Part shown: positions 36,601 to 49,469 of the stretch, piece by piece
Layout: each line of letters opens with the position of its first letter
How positions within the stretch are numbered: position 1 is the stretch's first letter
NCBI GenBank assembly: GCA_028456385.1
Contig: JALNQF010000115.1
Location: forward strand, 62,001 to 126,000
Length of the DNA stretch: 64,000 nucleotides
Direction of reading: 5' to 3'
DNA from: Ophiosphaerella korrae
Taxonomy: Eukaryota > Ascomycota > Dothideomycetes > Pleosporales > Phaeosphaeriaceae
Made by a program: the position numbers and the translations under genes
The notes under the pieces: generated by a model
The model's input: the letters and a program-made list of their open reading frames with translations, nothing else
The model's database searches: none
What the model was told of the DNA's origin: nothing

Positions 36601-39600
36601 ACAGTCCCCAACATGAGATATCACTCCGTGCTTACACGTAATATTTCGCCGTTGAAAACTACTTTACAACTTCTGGGCGACCTTTTTTGCCGGGGCCATC
36701 CAGTCTCAATCCTAGCTGGCAACGGCCAAGACGCGGACAACCTACCTTATCTGGTCGATTGCCCTTCTTATCCCTTCGATCATAGCAAGCGGTACTGGAG
36801 CGAATCTCGAATCAGCCGTGACTACAGACTAAGGGGGCCATCTCTTGGGTTCTTACTCGGTGTGCCTTCTTCAGATTGGAATCCGCTTCAGCCAAGATGG
36901 AGAAATTGGCTCTGCACAGAGACAATGCCATGGCTCGCCGATCACACTGTCAACGATACCACCGTCTGTCCAGCCACCGGGATGCTGGTTATGGCACTAG
37001 AAGCTGTGAAACAAACAGTAACATCGAAAGGCCGCCCGATTTCCGGATTTCTACTCAAAGATGCTCAGTTCATGGCTCCATTGATAGTACGAGAAGGTAT
37101 ACATGAATCAACAGAAACTGTAATCGAGTTACGTTCAAGACAGAATGTCTACGACAAAGAAGCTTCGTCGTTCGAAGCCTTTATCTTTTCTTACCTTGAT
37201 GAAAATTGGAAACTATGTTTTAGAGCTGAAGTACAGGTGGAATACGAAATAATTCGCCCAGCCTGGGCCGATGAAACGGCTCGTGAGGGGGCTCGTATCC
37301 GTGAACGTGTCGACTCAGCCGCTAGAAGGTGCTCAAGGCGCATTGATCAGCATTCCTTCTACAGATTCTGTGAACAAAACGGGCTGCGATACGGCCCATC
37401 GTTTCAATTGCTACGTGATCTTAGCTGGGATGGGCGCAACACATCAACAGCACGCATTGACATGAATTTTGCAAGGCGACATCATGAAGACTTAGAAAGT
37501 CCCATTCATCCTGCTGTGTTAGACGCAATGATGCAGCTGTTTGTAGCACATACTTCAAAAGGCATTGTACAGATGCTACCAACGAATGTACCGCATTCAA
37601 TTACGAGCACGTGGATTTCGGCCAAGATCTGGAACCGAAAGACTTCTTCAGTGCGGATATGCGCTTCCTCCGAAACGGAGAGTGGCCATCCAGCCAACTC
37701 GGAAAAAAATGTGTATGCCATAGATGACGAAGGCCTCCCGCTATGTACTATTGCACGTATTAAAACTGCGGTAGTTTCTTTGACTGCGGGAGATGACGGC
37801 GAAGCCACGAATTTACTTCATAACATTGTCTGGAAACCCCAACTGAGTTCACTAGGCGCAGTGTCGCTACAGCACTTGTGCCAAGTTGACGCTCCAACTA
37901 CTGGCGAAACACTGATGAGGGCATGGTACCCCAGAATAGAGTGCGCAATGCGCATGTCGGCTCGGAAAGCACTGCGGGAACTTACCCGGGAAGAGATTGA
38001 CGGAGCTCCTGGTTATCTTAGAAAGTATGCAGCAGCGTTAGAGCATCTATACGGCACACCATCGTCGAGCAGTTGTGTTGATATCGACGATTCGGCGCTG
38101 GAGATCCTTTTGCAAGAATGCGATACGAACTTGCCAGCATGGCGAATGTTCACAACCGTTGCTCGGGCTCTTCCCTCGATTATTCGGAACGAGACTGATC
38201 CACTCGAGCTATTGTTTAGCAGCAAAGCCGCCGAAGAATTTTACGCCCATGGCTTTAGATATCTCGTCCAAGATAGGCAATTTGGCACTTTCATTGACTT
38301 GGCAACTCATGAGAAACCTAGTCTTAACATTCTTGAGGTGGGCGCTGGGACTGGAGCCATGACGCGCAATATCCTTACAGTGTTGCAATCGCTTGAACAC
38401 GGAACTGGGCAAACTCGATTTGCGAAGTACACCTATACAGATATCTCTCCGTCCTTCTTCGAAGAAGCGAGGGAAAAATTTAAAGATTTTGATGGCCGTA
38501 TGATATTCAAGACACTAGATCTAGAGAACGGCCCAGCCGAGCAGGGATTTGAAGCAGCAAGCTACGACATGATCTTTGCTGGGAGTGTTCTTCACGTCAC
38601 CTCAGATCTCGTTCTTACCCTGAAGAGAGTCAATCAACTACTCAAACCTGGTGGGCATCTTGTCCTTGTTGAAGTGACTGCTGTTGACAGTGCTTGTGCG
38701 GCTGTTGGCTTTGGCTCACTTGAGGGATGGTGGTCTGGCAATGAGGAGTGGCGTAGATACAGTCCCCTTGCCACGGAGAAGTGCTGGGATGAACTACTGC
38801 GCCAAGGTGGGTTCTCTGGTGTCGATCTATCTATCAGAGATTACTACAACGATGAATGTCACCTGAGCAGCACCATGGTCTCATCATCTCTAGGTTTGCC
38901 GAACGACGAATACTTCGAGGTGAGCGACAAAGAACTTGCGTTCATCATCGACCCCGACTCCCATACCCAAGCTATCGTGGCAGCAGAAATTGGCAGAGCT
39001 TTACCGTCTACAACTACGCGCATTATACCCATTAGTGAAATCAAGCCCAATATTGAGCACTCTAGCATTGTTGTTATTCTATTTGAGATCGGCACTTCTC
39101 GACTTGCGGGGCTCAGCGAGGCCGATTTTAATGATTTGAAGACACATATTCAAAACGCACGACAAATGCTATGGGTGACTTCACCCTGCGAGAGAAAGGA
39201 CGGGTTCGAATCAGCACCCTCTATCGCACCTGGATTCTTGCGTTCTCTTCGAAATGAGCAAAATAACAAACATATCGTAACACTTGTCATTGAGTCTTGT
39301 CAACCCGGAAACGAAGCTGACTTTGTATCACGAGTGCTACAGTCATGTTTCGTGGATATGCCCACATCTAAATCTTCCGAGCTCGAGTTCATTGTTCGTA
39401 ATGGAAATCTCAACATTGGGCGCTTGGTCGAGGCAACCGAACTCAATGCAGAACGAATATCTCGCGTGCAACCTAAGGTATTCTCAGAAGCATGGCGACC
39501 AGGCCCTCCACTAAAGGTTGAGGTCGGCACACCTGGAATATTGGATACACTGCGTTTTGTTGAAGATCACATAAACGACTTGGCTCCTGACGAGATCGAG

Positions 39601-41755
39601 ATTGAGGCTGCTGTGTGGCCAATCAGCTTCCGCGATGTTTTCATTGCTGTAGGTCGTCTAGGAAATGAAGAAATGGGCTTAGAGTGCGCTGGCGTTGTGT
39701 CGCGCGTTGGTTCAGCTTGCACAGACAGGTTCAGTCCTGGCGAGCGTGTGCTGGTGATCGAACCAGGTTGTATGCGCAGCCATCCTCGAGCACGTGCTGA
39801 TGCTGTTTTCAAACTGCCAGATACCCTCTCTTTTCAAGATGCTGTCTCCGGTATGGGCCCTGGTATGACAGCGTGGTATGCCTTGATCCAGGTCGCGCGC
39901 CTTCGAAAGGGCGAAAAGGTCCTTATCCACTCCGCTGCGGGTAGTACAGGGCAAATGGCTGTCAAGATCGCTAAGATGGTTGGTGCTGAAGTGTTAGTGA
40001 CTGTTGGTTCCGATGAAAAGCGACAATTGGTTATGGATCCACATAGCTACGGCATTCCAGAGTCTCATGTGTTCTATAGCCGGGACACATCATTTGTGAA
40101 GGGTGTCATGAGAGTCACAAATGGCCATGGTGTTGATGTGGTGCTCAATTCACTTTCTGGCCGAAGCCTACAAGCAACTTGGGAATGCATGGCACCGTAT
40201 GGCCGATTTGTTGACATTGGCAAATCTGACATCATGGCAAATTCATCCCTGCATATGGGAGGCTTCGCTAGGAATGTCAGTTTCTCATCTATCGACTTAC
40301 ATTATGTCGCACTACATAATAGCGCCTTGAAACGCGAACTGACAGAAACTGTGCTGGATTTGATTGCAGAAGGAATTGGCGGCCCGGCGCCTCTACACTT
40401 TTACTCGGTTTCCGACATCGAGAAAGCGTTAAGGTATATGCAAAGCGGGAAGAGCACGGGACGTATCATCATTACCTCAGATCCCAGTGACGTCGTAACG
40501 GTAAGACTATAGTATTCCTCCTCGAAACTAGGTAATAGCTAAGTATGAACAGAAATATCTCACGCTAAAAAGCACCTGGCAGTTCGATCCTGGCGCGTCT
40601 TATCTTATAGTCGGAGGGCTGGGTGGTATCGGTCGCACTGTTATTCAATGGATGGCCGCACGAGGAGCAAAGAATTTGATCGTTCCTTCCCGCTCTGGCC
40701 CTCCCTCGCAAGATGCTTTCGACGTGGTGTCAGAGATTGCCAGTAAGAATGTCAACATAAGAGCTCCGAGATGCGATGTGTCCTCAATTGGTGAGCTTGA
40801 AGCTTTACTTCGAGAATGTGCCGAAATGCCACCTATCCGTGGCTGTATTAATTTGGCCATGGTGCTCCAGGTCAGGCCACCCTTTCTCTTTATCCTATTC
40901 GTTAACTGATGAATGCAGGACTCGATTTTCGAGAACATGACGCACGCCCAATGGAGGCAAAGCATCCGAGCGAAAGTCGACTCGAGCTGGAATTTGCATC
41001 AGCTCCTACCTAGAGAAATGGATTTTTTCCTTCTCATATCATCTCTCTCAGGCATCTACGGCTTACCTTCCCAAAGCAACTATGCTGCAGGAAATTCATT
41101 CCTAGATGCCTTGGCACGGATGCGAGCAGCTAAAGGCGGATATGGAACATCAGTCTCACTAGATGTAGGCTACATGCAAAGCATCGGCATCGTGGCCGAA
41201 AACCCAGACCTACCTCGTCTGCGCGAAAGCGTCATGAATATGGAACCCATCCAAACGCAAGACTTCCTAGCGATGCTAGAACATTATTGCGACCCATGTT
41301 TGCCTCCACTCAGCCCAGACCAAAGTCAGATTCTCATTGGTCTTACGACACCCGCGGATCACCGTGCGCGTGGCGAGGTGCCGCTTGCACGCGTGCAAAA
41401 CCCTCTCTTCGCACCCTTCAACGTGATCCGCCCGCATGCACCTACAAGCCTACTCGATACATCAGGCAAGGAAGATGCTGCACAGCTATTCCAGGCCGCA
41501 TCTAATGCCAAAGCGCGCAGCGTTGTAGTCGTAAATACGCTCAAGAATAAACTTTCGCGCGCTCTTGGTGTGCAAACGGATGACATCGATCCGAGCAAGA
41601 GCCTCTCGGATTACGGCGTCGATTCGTTGATGGCGGTTGAGCTGCGCAATATGTTGTGGCGCGACTTTCGCGCGTCTGTTGCGGTATTTGAGATTATGGG
41701 CGAGAAGGACATATGTAGTACTGCGGAGTTAGTTGTAAGGAAGGCGGGAGAGTAA
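33659..41755 (+). CDS. Highly reducing type I polyketide synthase (2558 aa)
   Basis: Eight exons: 33659-33871, 33931-34075, 34135-34403, 34455-34888, 34946-35739, 35834-40500, 40553-40870, 40919-41755; all phases match. Domain order [25 protein letters not shown] (Cys188), [30 protein letters not shown] (Ser662). DH: His989 in [11 protein letters not shown] and Asp1182 in [11 protein letters not shown]-methyltransferase: [10 protein letters not shown] (about 1451-1460). [11 protein letters not shown] near 1984. KR: GGLGGIG near 2195, Tyr2335 in [17 protein letters not shown] with Ser2516. No thioesterase, reductase or condensation domain follows the ACP. The DH motif has Asp where HxxxGxxxxP has Gly. 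Expected product: a reduced, alpha-methylated chain; its identity cannot be read from sequence. Confidence 0.93.
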
Positions 41756-42533
41756 AATTTCCATTGAAGTTAGCGTTTACTAATTATGTATTTATTTTTA
41801 TTTTTTTATAGTAAGAAATTAGACAATATGATTAAATTATAGAAATTATTGTAAGAGTATAAGCACCTGGCTTAAGACTTATACAAGCTATATCCTCAAC
41901 ATTGTTCCTGGGCTGTTCTCGTCAGGAAGGCTATCTGCAAATGTGTTCATCTTTGTAAGATCTTGTATCGATAGTAATGGTAGGATGTCGCACTCCGCAA
42001 TTCTATTTTGTAACGGTGCCGAATAGGGGTGTCAAGGATCGTCAAGATACACAACAGACAAATGACGAGAAATATACCTGACTTGTAACATACTAACCTA
42101 GACGAGTACTAGACTGTCTCATCATGTCAGTAGACTATCAGTAGACTGTCAGTAGACTTTACATATTTGTACAACGATTGCTTGAAAGGGGTAACGCAGG
42201 AATCGCTGTGTCGATCTGCAGGCCCCACAGTTGCATGCATGTGTTGCCTAGAACTGAAAAAAAAAATGGGGGCGAAAACACGAACAATGCGGCGTCTGAT
42301 CCAGACTTGCGGCTCCGTACCTCTAGCAGCGTGCTCTAGCGTGCTCGGGATGTATTTGCTAGGGAACCTTTCCACTTACCACATGATAGCATAAATTGAG
42401 AAGTCCACCGCAAGGCTACCACACGGGTGCTTTGCCCACAACAGATAAATGCAGCGCGGTACCACACACTACACCCTCACGTCCGCTAAAGAAAAGCCGC
42501 AAGCCACACTTTTAAAAGACCGAAGAACCGAAA
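41756..42533. other. Intergenic downstream of the PKS
   Basis: AT-rich 3' flank followed by a non-coding stretch. At 42125-42158 an 11-bp unit of the form TCAGTAGACT occurs three times in tandem. No gene supported. Confidence 0.5.
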
Positions 42534-43605
42534 ATGATGGACCTCCCCTCCGCCCGCTCATCCTGGAATCTCGACGCCGTCAACATCATCGCCGTCCTTG
42601 GCGAACACAACATTTTCCTCACGAGCCAAAATATCTGCCTCTCCTGGTTCTGCTTCCTCCCGCGAACTAATCCCTGCATTGCAAGGCCTTCTCTCCGTGC
42701 GTCACAAGGTGCTCCCTTTCGACGACGACATCGGCGGTGGCGTGCGCGGCTTGTACTCGGGGAGCCAGCGCGCGTATCTCGGTCATTTTGCCATGTTGCT
42801 ACATGGGAGTGGGGATGGAACGGGCGAGCATTTGAGGGTGTTCACGGTGCGCCAGTTGAAGGTACGGTCGACGAATGAGAAGCCAGTTGTTGAGTCGAGG
42901 CTGCTGAGTCCCCTGAATTTGGTGGATGTGGGGAGTTTTCTGCTGACGGTGGGGTTGGTGGGATGGGCGGTTGCGATTGGAGACGGGGTGGCGCTAATTG
43001 GGATTCTGGTCATGGCGTTCATGACGCCTGTGTTGTGTTTGGGGAGAAAGTGGAGTTTCGCTCTGCCGGCTCGAAGACGGTGAATACGCCGAGGGGGGAC
43101 GTGATTTGGCGTACTCAACATGGGTCCATTACTCTGGTTGAGTGCAAGTGGGACATTGCGCGCGCTGTACTTCGCTCCTGACCGTCCGCTGTACTTGGTC
43201 TCCTCGTACACGGGTCAGGGTCTGAGTGGTGTAGTCGGTGGTTTGACACTCGTGGCGAGCATCGTGCTGTTCGGAAACGCGACTTGGACCATTGAGGCTG
43301 CGCTTCTAGCCACTTACACCACGCTGAAGATTGTGTATTGGTTGGTTACGCTGTGTCCACCACGATGGACATGGCGCTTCAATGTCGAGGTAGAGGAGAC
43401 GTTGCACGAGAACCTGACGTTCGCTACTGCGGTATGGACAGCAATCAGGCTGAGCAAGAATACGAAGTGGGTGCTGGACTCGGATTCACTTCCGCGGACT
43501 CGAACGTGGGAGGAGTGGCTCCGGATAGCGGAGAAAGCCAATGCCGAGGAGCATGACTGGGACGCGCAGAAGGCGTTCACCGAGTTGCTCCAAAATCGTT
43601 ATTAG
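42534..43605 (+). pseudogene. Broken gene for a predicted membrane protein
   Basis: Coding character is clear but split over three frames. One frame gives the N-terminus (DAVNIIAVLGEHN); a second carries ELIPALQGLLSVRHKVLPF, YSGSQRAYLGHF and two hydrophobic segments ending at about 43080; another continues with PRGDVIWRTQHGSITLVECKW; and a further shift leads into LYFAPDRPLYLVSS, more hydrophobic helices and the stop. The last shift falls in a GC dinucleotide run near 43160, as expected for slippage. No GT-AG introns reconcile the frames. Looks like a conserved multi-helix fungal protein of unknown function, now inactive. Confidence 0.6.
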
Positions 43606-44423
43606 GAACGGGGTCCGTTACGAGAGGTGGTAGAACTGGTAGCTGATCGAAAGCCCAGAATTACTCTACCAAGGTATTCCGCTTCGGGATGTCCCTGCAT
43701 TCCAAAACTAACTCAATTGGGAAACCTAACATTGCGATATACAATTAAATAAGCCTTTTATCAAACGTTATCATCTTGCTGGTACTTCACACTTCATGTG
43801 CAAAGAAAAGAAAGTAAAAAAAAAAAAAAAAAGACTGTCAAAAAATTCTGACTTATTCCCTGCTGTGGAAATACACCCGGATTCTCAATCCGCGTGTTCC
43901 GCCTGGTCAACACATCTCGTATCACCGGCTGCTAACCCCCCGGCTGCTGTATCGTCGCTGCGTACGATCATGGCTGCCATACGGATTGGCCTGGTAATAG
44001 CCCTGGGCATCGGTGCTGTAATCGTGTGCGTTATTGGGCATACCGGGGTACTCTGCCGAGTTATCGCTCTAGCCAGCCGCAGAGTAAGATGATGATGCAT
44101 TGCTGGACCGCGACGCGCACCAGATGCATTGTGTGGTGCTGGCCTTGCCCTTGGAGCTGGTGCTAGTGTTGCCCCAGCCTGTATCATGATATGACGGAGA
44201 ATGGGACTATTTGATATGGATATTCGGGTGTCATATTCTTCAGCTGGTCCATGTACCTCGGGATATATGACCTGTTGAACTGTCCGACCCCAGCACTGAC
44301 ATCATATTCGGTCACTGTATCGTATGCTGTGATTACAGAGGTCTTGGCTAACTATTAATTAGCCAAAACTGTCGGTTGGCTCGATACTCCTCTAGATGGC
44401 TACGCATCTGGTAGTAGATAGGC

Positions 44424-44444
44424 AGCCGTACATCACGTACGGCT
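44424..44444. repeat. Short palindrome AGCCGTAC
   Basis: AGCCGTAC, five-base loop, GTACGGCT: an 8-bp perfect stem. It lies about 40 bp before a second, longer palindrome. Confidence 0.7.
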
Positions 44445-44482
44445 AGGGGGTGAGGCAAAGATAGTATCTATTCTGTTGACTT

Positions 44483-44509
44483 GCCTCTCTCTCGTAACGA
44501 GAGAGAGGC
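44483..44509. repeat. 13-bp perfect palindrome GCCTCTCTCTCGT
   Basis: GCCTCTCTCTCGT, a single A, then its exact reverse complement. A 27-nt near-perfect palindrome is prone to cruciform formation and is unlikely by chance. Could be a relict terminus of a mobile element. Confidence 0.75.
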
Positions 44510-44599
44510 GTTATATACCCCTGAAGTATCGGGCCGAATAGTTACGTAAGGTAAGCAACTTATACGTACGGACAAAAACACTCAAAAACTGGTGCTTTT

Positions 44600-45233
44600 G
44601 CAAACTTTACCGAAAAGAAGAACTCCAGCAACCCAGATTGCCATCACTAATATAATTCTTGTCTTGGTCAGCTAAGAAAAAAGTGAAGTAGATGAACGAC
44701 TCACCGAGCCAGGCCCCAGATTCGCGCAATCCATTTTGATATCCTGGAAACAACGATACAGAACACTTCGGATATCTGCGTGGTCGGTGACAATCCGAGG
44801 AAGATGCTACTCTCAAGGTCATGACCCCGCCCAGCCAAACCCCACTGCACCATCTCCAATGCCTTCATTAATCCAATCGTTTTCAATGTTGACAGAAATC
44901 CTTGTTGACTCTCAGAAGAGCAAGCGTCGATCTGATGTCGACCTTCAAAACTCGGTGCACGGCCTGTCCAGTACGAGTGGCAGTCTCCGTTGAGAACGCC
45001 TAAATATACCACAAGGCAAATGCGAAAATCATAGTAGACAGCAGGGCGATGGAGAACAGGCATTTTGTGTCCCGGAAAGATAAACTAGATTGGGACCTCT
45101 TGGACAGTAGCATTCTCTTCATTTCGAGTTTGTTCAAATCCTCCGGTCTTAGCCTTCCTGTGTGTACGGTCGTTCCTTCAGGTGGGCTCGGGTTGAGATC
45201 AGAGGCTCGGGCCTTCCAGACTTGACGGATCAA
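44600..45233 (-). pseudogene. Decayed gene fragment, predicted membrane protein
   Basis: The minus strand shows a frame ending in a hydrophobic stretch (LFSIALLSTMIFAFALWY). It then shifts by two bases into LGVLNGDCHSYWTGR and ALEMVQWGLAGRGHDLESS, which has good coding character, up to a GTGAGT donor near 44700. No downstream exon restores a frame without an immediate stop. The join at about 45003 cannot be an intron. Family not recognised; best read as a broken gene. Confidence 0.45.
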
Positions 45234-47044
45234 TTCTTAAGAATCTTGATAGTGAAGCTCAATTGCGTCTTTGTATTCTTTATGTTGGTTAAAAGTTATT
45301 GTGCATTCCGAGGGCAAAGCCTTTTTGCGCTCTTCAATGCTCTAACATACACGTTCGTATATAACCCGATTTCCAACAAACAAAGAGAGAAGGTTAGTTT
45401 GAATATCTCAAACAGTGCACCCAGCGATATATTATGCTACTGTATTTTTGGTTTTGAGGTCGCACGACATGTGGTTGCAGACAAAGTTCTTCGCTTCCGG
45501 CTCCAAGCTGGACATCTAAATTTAACCGTTGATAATTTGCCATCCCGTACACTCGTTTGCGAAAAGGGTGTGAACACCAGCAGGCCGATATTAATTTTCA
45601 TATTGGCAAGGAAACTCTCCTGTTAGAATGATTATTATGAAATTTTTTCAAGCCAGTGGAGCTTTTCTCTTTGGTAAGCTCTGTATCTTGGGGCACTTCG
45701 ACAACCAAATCACGCCACTAAACTGAGCACTGATCGCAACCTACCATACGAACAGGGTTTTACGCGCCTCGCCCTAGACTCATACGCCCTTCTTATTCAA
45801 GGCGCTAAGTTGATTCTTTGCAACTAAATATACGCGTTTCCTGCCAATAGGGCCGCTTGTCCTTAGACACCCTGCGCAAATGACCGATTTAAAGTGCGAA
45901 TAGACATGTCACATCTTCTCACCGATACATCCCCAATATGCCAGTAAGAGCCATCGAAACAGCCTCAAAGTACAGAGTTTGCGCTGACACGGATAACCGA
46001 GTCCACGCGACCTCAGTGACCTTAGTCCTTTCGTCGTCAAGATCCTTGACCGCACGGACGCGGCTTAACCGATCAAAAAGAGGCCGCTCATCCGTTCCTA
46101 TATGTCCCATATCACGACCAGAAGTCTTGAAGGGTCAGAAAGGGACTCGGTTTTGAGCTGGAGGAGGCTCTGTGTGGAGTCCCCCTGCCCGCTACTCTCT
46201 CAAGCGACACGACGAATCACGTGGATAACATATCCTTTAGATGAATGAATCAGAACGGCAGCAGAAATAGCCTAAACTTATATCGATGATTGGGAGGAAT
46301 CTACCAGTCACTTGAAGTCGCATTGATGAGGCAGCCGGTCTACAGCATAGACTATGGGGTAAGCAGCAGGTGTTGCGGAGTCTGATGCGTCGAAACATCA
46401 AGCCATAATACCTGAATGCTTAGGCCGCTGATAGGCCTAGAACAATCAAATCGTAAAGGAGGGGGCGCAATCAAGCCGTAAGAGACCTAAGTAAGTTCAC
46501 GGGCAGCGAATTCCGGCCAAGAGAAGAAAGAGATATATACGAAGCACTTTAAGCCAAAGAAAATTGAAATAGAGGCAGAACGAACAAAATAAGTAAATAC
46601 TGCAGAATAAAATACACTGTAAGAAGCACAACAAGGCATCAGTACTACTCCTTACGGACGCGGATATATTCAGAGGTTTGAATCAGTGCCGGCAACACTG
46701 AGATTAACACGTTTTCGTAGGGGTTGATGCGTTCTATACACAGTTTGCAAGGGAAACTAGAATTTTTTCGGCTTTAAGGTTTGCTGTTTCTTGTATAATC
46801 CCGGCATGAGGTACACAGCAGGGAGTAGTAACGCTGTGAAGGCTGCAGGCGCAACGCATTCTAATTTAGCAATATCGTGAGCACGTGCGAAACGGCAAAG
46901 CTTGGAGTCAGCTTTCGAAATACGAAAATACCGAAGCAGCAATTAAAATCAAACTAAGTGGTTTCGATGTGTATAAAGGGGCCTGGCCGGTTAGCGCAAG
47001 GATAATATAATTACTCCTTCTTTGGCGTAGTTTCGCTTCACAAC
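45234..47044. other. Long intergenic stretch, no supported gene
   Basis: Several short frames exist; one at 45919-46110 (minus) has gene-like composition (SAQTLYFEAVSMALTGILG) but no partner exons or family match. Nothing else is recognisable in 1.8 kb. Confidence 0.45.
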
Positions 47045-48878
47045 ATGCCTCAAACAAATATCTCATCTGCTCTACAAACCAACATGCTATTCTACTACTC
47101 ATTGAATTGGATCATTGCAGGAGTTGTTCAAGGTATGTGTGCTTCCCGATTGGTATTTGCATTTCTTCCGCTTTGATACTGAAGCTTTTTTCCTCAAGCA
47201 TCATTCTTGCGACTTCTACATCCTCCCATTCGGGGGAGGCCCTTACTCTTCCTTCAGGAACACAAATTTAGATTCTTCTGGATATCTTTACTCACTAAAT
47301 TTCAGTATCTCTCAGCTCTGCAACAGGTGCAACATCGTCGCCATCGTCGACCAGTTTTGCTAATAGCTCATTCGGCCGTTCAATGACCAGATATTTAGGG
47401 CCTCCTCCTGTCGCTTCTTATACCGGAACCTGTCCAATCGAATGTAATGTACAAGTGACATATACCGAGCCCTTTGGAAATTATCCCCGAGTTCACACAT
47501 GGGCGCTTTATCATTCCATCTCAACAATGATTATCGCTGCTACCCTTATTATAATCGTTAATACCGCAGACAAGACTATTAAGACTAGTTGGCGACACAA
47601 TGAACTCCCAAGTGGGTACAAATTACCGCCTCAGAACGCTGCTAGCACACAGGTGCAAACTGTGTACTACAACAGATCGGGAACGCAGCTATCGACGGTA
47701 GTGTATGTTAGCCTGAGTACGGTACGTGAAAGCAATTAATACTAGTTCCCGTCTAGGGCATTTCAGACACAATTCATAGAATGGCCTGACATCTATAGCT
47801 GGTCTGGAAAGCTCGAAACCTCGGGAGCTTGCCAGACCACTTCACTAGGATGAAACACCGTACCTTTCCCTTCATTCCCTCAAAACCCCCCTGTTTCCAT
47901 GCCAACCCACGAAGCTGGTCCCGATCCTGAAGGCCTTCTATTCTACCCTAAGCACTGGTTTCGGCAATGGGGCGAAATCCATTAGGATTTTCCCTCTGAA
48001 ATGGCGTGGCAACTCCGTAACCGGCCTGATGCGAAAGCTCCCCCGAAAATTATCCTCACAGCTCGGTTCACGACGGATACAACGACGGAGTTCGAGAAAG
48101 TTACAACCCCAACAACACCAGCTGGGACGCCAAACCCGCCAGGACCGAACAACACAGTTCCACCTCAGCAGACTGGAGGTCCGGTGACATCCAAAGAATC
48201 AGGAGCTCCCCGACCTGGACAAAACCGGTCACAAGGCTCAAGCAATGGGAACAATCAACATCAACCAACCGTGATGCTCAACCAAGCTCATCCCACTGCA
48301 CAACCCTTCATCACCATTGGTTCTGAAACCGTGATTCTTTCATCCCAGGGCATACAGGTATGCTCCTACCTAGTGGCGTAACCCTACTCCCGGGATCGTC
48401 AGCAAACATCGATGGAACGGCGTTTTCCCTCACACCCTCCAGAACCGCTATCATTGTCGGCAGAAGCACGATCCTTATACCCCCATACTCCATCCTCTCC
48501 GCCCTCATAATCGGCAGCGCGACGCTCTCCATCACGCCTATCACGGCCCTCGGCGGCGTCGTGTTTCCAAACGGCATAACGATATACCTAGGATCTTCGG
48601 TCACGATCAGTGGGATGGTGATATCCCTTGAGCCCTCGGGGACCACACTCATCATCGGCGGGACAACAGTACTGATATCGAATTCTGCGATCCCGACAAG
48701 TGACGCATCATTCGCCTCGTCGGAAGGAGCTAAGAGTTATATCTGGAGCGGTTTTGGTGGTGGTCCGAAAGCTCAGACGAAAACCAAGACAGCTGGAGCC
48801 ATTAGGGTCCAGTCACACATGCACACTTGGGCTGCGATTGTCTTTGTCGGGGCTTGTATGCTCCTGGTTGTACTATAG
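47045..48878 (+). pseudogene. Broken gene for a GPI-type cell-surface protein
   Basis: Exons 47045-47132, 47306-47721 and 47767-48878 follow from clear splice sites and phases. The N-terminus is hydrophobic. The middle has VASYTGTCPIECNVQVTYTE, and the distal part repeats the theme LPSGVTLLPGSS / FPNGITIYLGSS / GTxxSLxPS..IIVG, typical of Ser/Thr/Gly-rich fungal wall proteins. The end is a hydrophobic tail (WAAIVFVGACMLLVVL), as in GPI-anchored precursors. Three lesions: TGA at 47851, TAG at 47983 (consistent with C-to-T change of CAG), and a frameshift near 48357 before the distal part. The gene is therefore inactive as sequenced. Confidence 0.65.
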
Positions 48879-49469
48879 GGAATTGGGTTTGAGCGCCTTA
48901 CATGCATTGAGGGGGAATGCGCAAGTACTGTACATTAATGTGTTACGATTTGTCAAGATTTAATCTTTGGCTTCTTGGAGTAGCATCTTGATTAGTGCTA
49001 GACATGGGTAGAACAAGACAATTTAATTAAAATAGAAATGGGATCACTTGCTGTCTCATAACTAATAGAGCAATCCATACTGCTGCTGGGCGTTCTTGCT
49101 CTTTCCGATCTTCAGTGATAGCACTGCGTTAGCACGGATATTAATCCGACGAGCTGCAAGAAATCCCTAAACTGGACATCTACTAGTTCCGTGGACAATC
49201 TACTAACTTATCAGTCTACTACTTCATGTAATAACGTGTTGGTTCACCGGATGCACGCGATTTACTAGCTTAACAACGCAATACAATCGGGTACTCTTTA
49301 CAAATTGCCCCCAACAATATTGTCTTAGTATTAATTGCCCTTGAGAGCCCCGGTAGCTATCCATGAGAATCAACTATTGCACCCGTCACGACACCGGAGT
49401 CTTGATATCGCCTCCACTCGCCCTAGGTCCCAACAACTTATTGCATAGAGAGCAAGTAAATAGGATATA
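48879..49469. other. Intergenic, transition into transposon debris
   Basis: Three prime flank of the surface-protein pseudogene followed by sequence with increasing CTA/TAG content. No gene recognised. Confidence 0.4.

Larger units (their letters stand above)
43606..44606. other. Intergenic with hairpins and low-complexity tract
   Basis: Contains an A17 run near 43817. A stretch at about 43930-44170 reads on the minus strand as a Tyr/Gly/Asn-rich frame interrupted by stops, possibly a remnant of a low-complexity coding region. The two hairpins are listed separately. Confidence 0.4.

Noticed and set aside
45162..45626. 154-codon open frame, plus strand
   Set aside because: Overlaps the better-supported minus-strand gene remnant, no domain, no conserved composition.
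45919..46110. 63-codon minus-strand frame with gene-like composition
   Set aside because: No upstream exon, start context or family match could be found; kept only as a note in the gap description.
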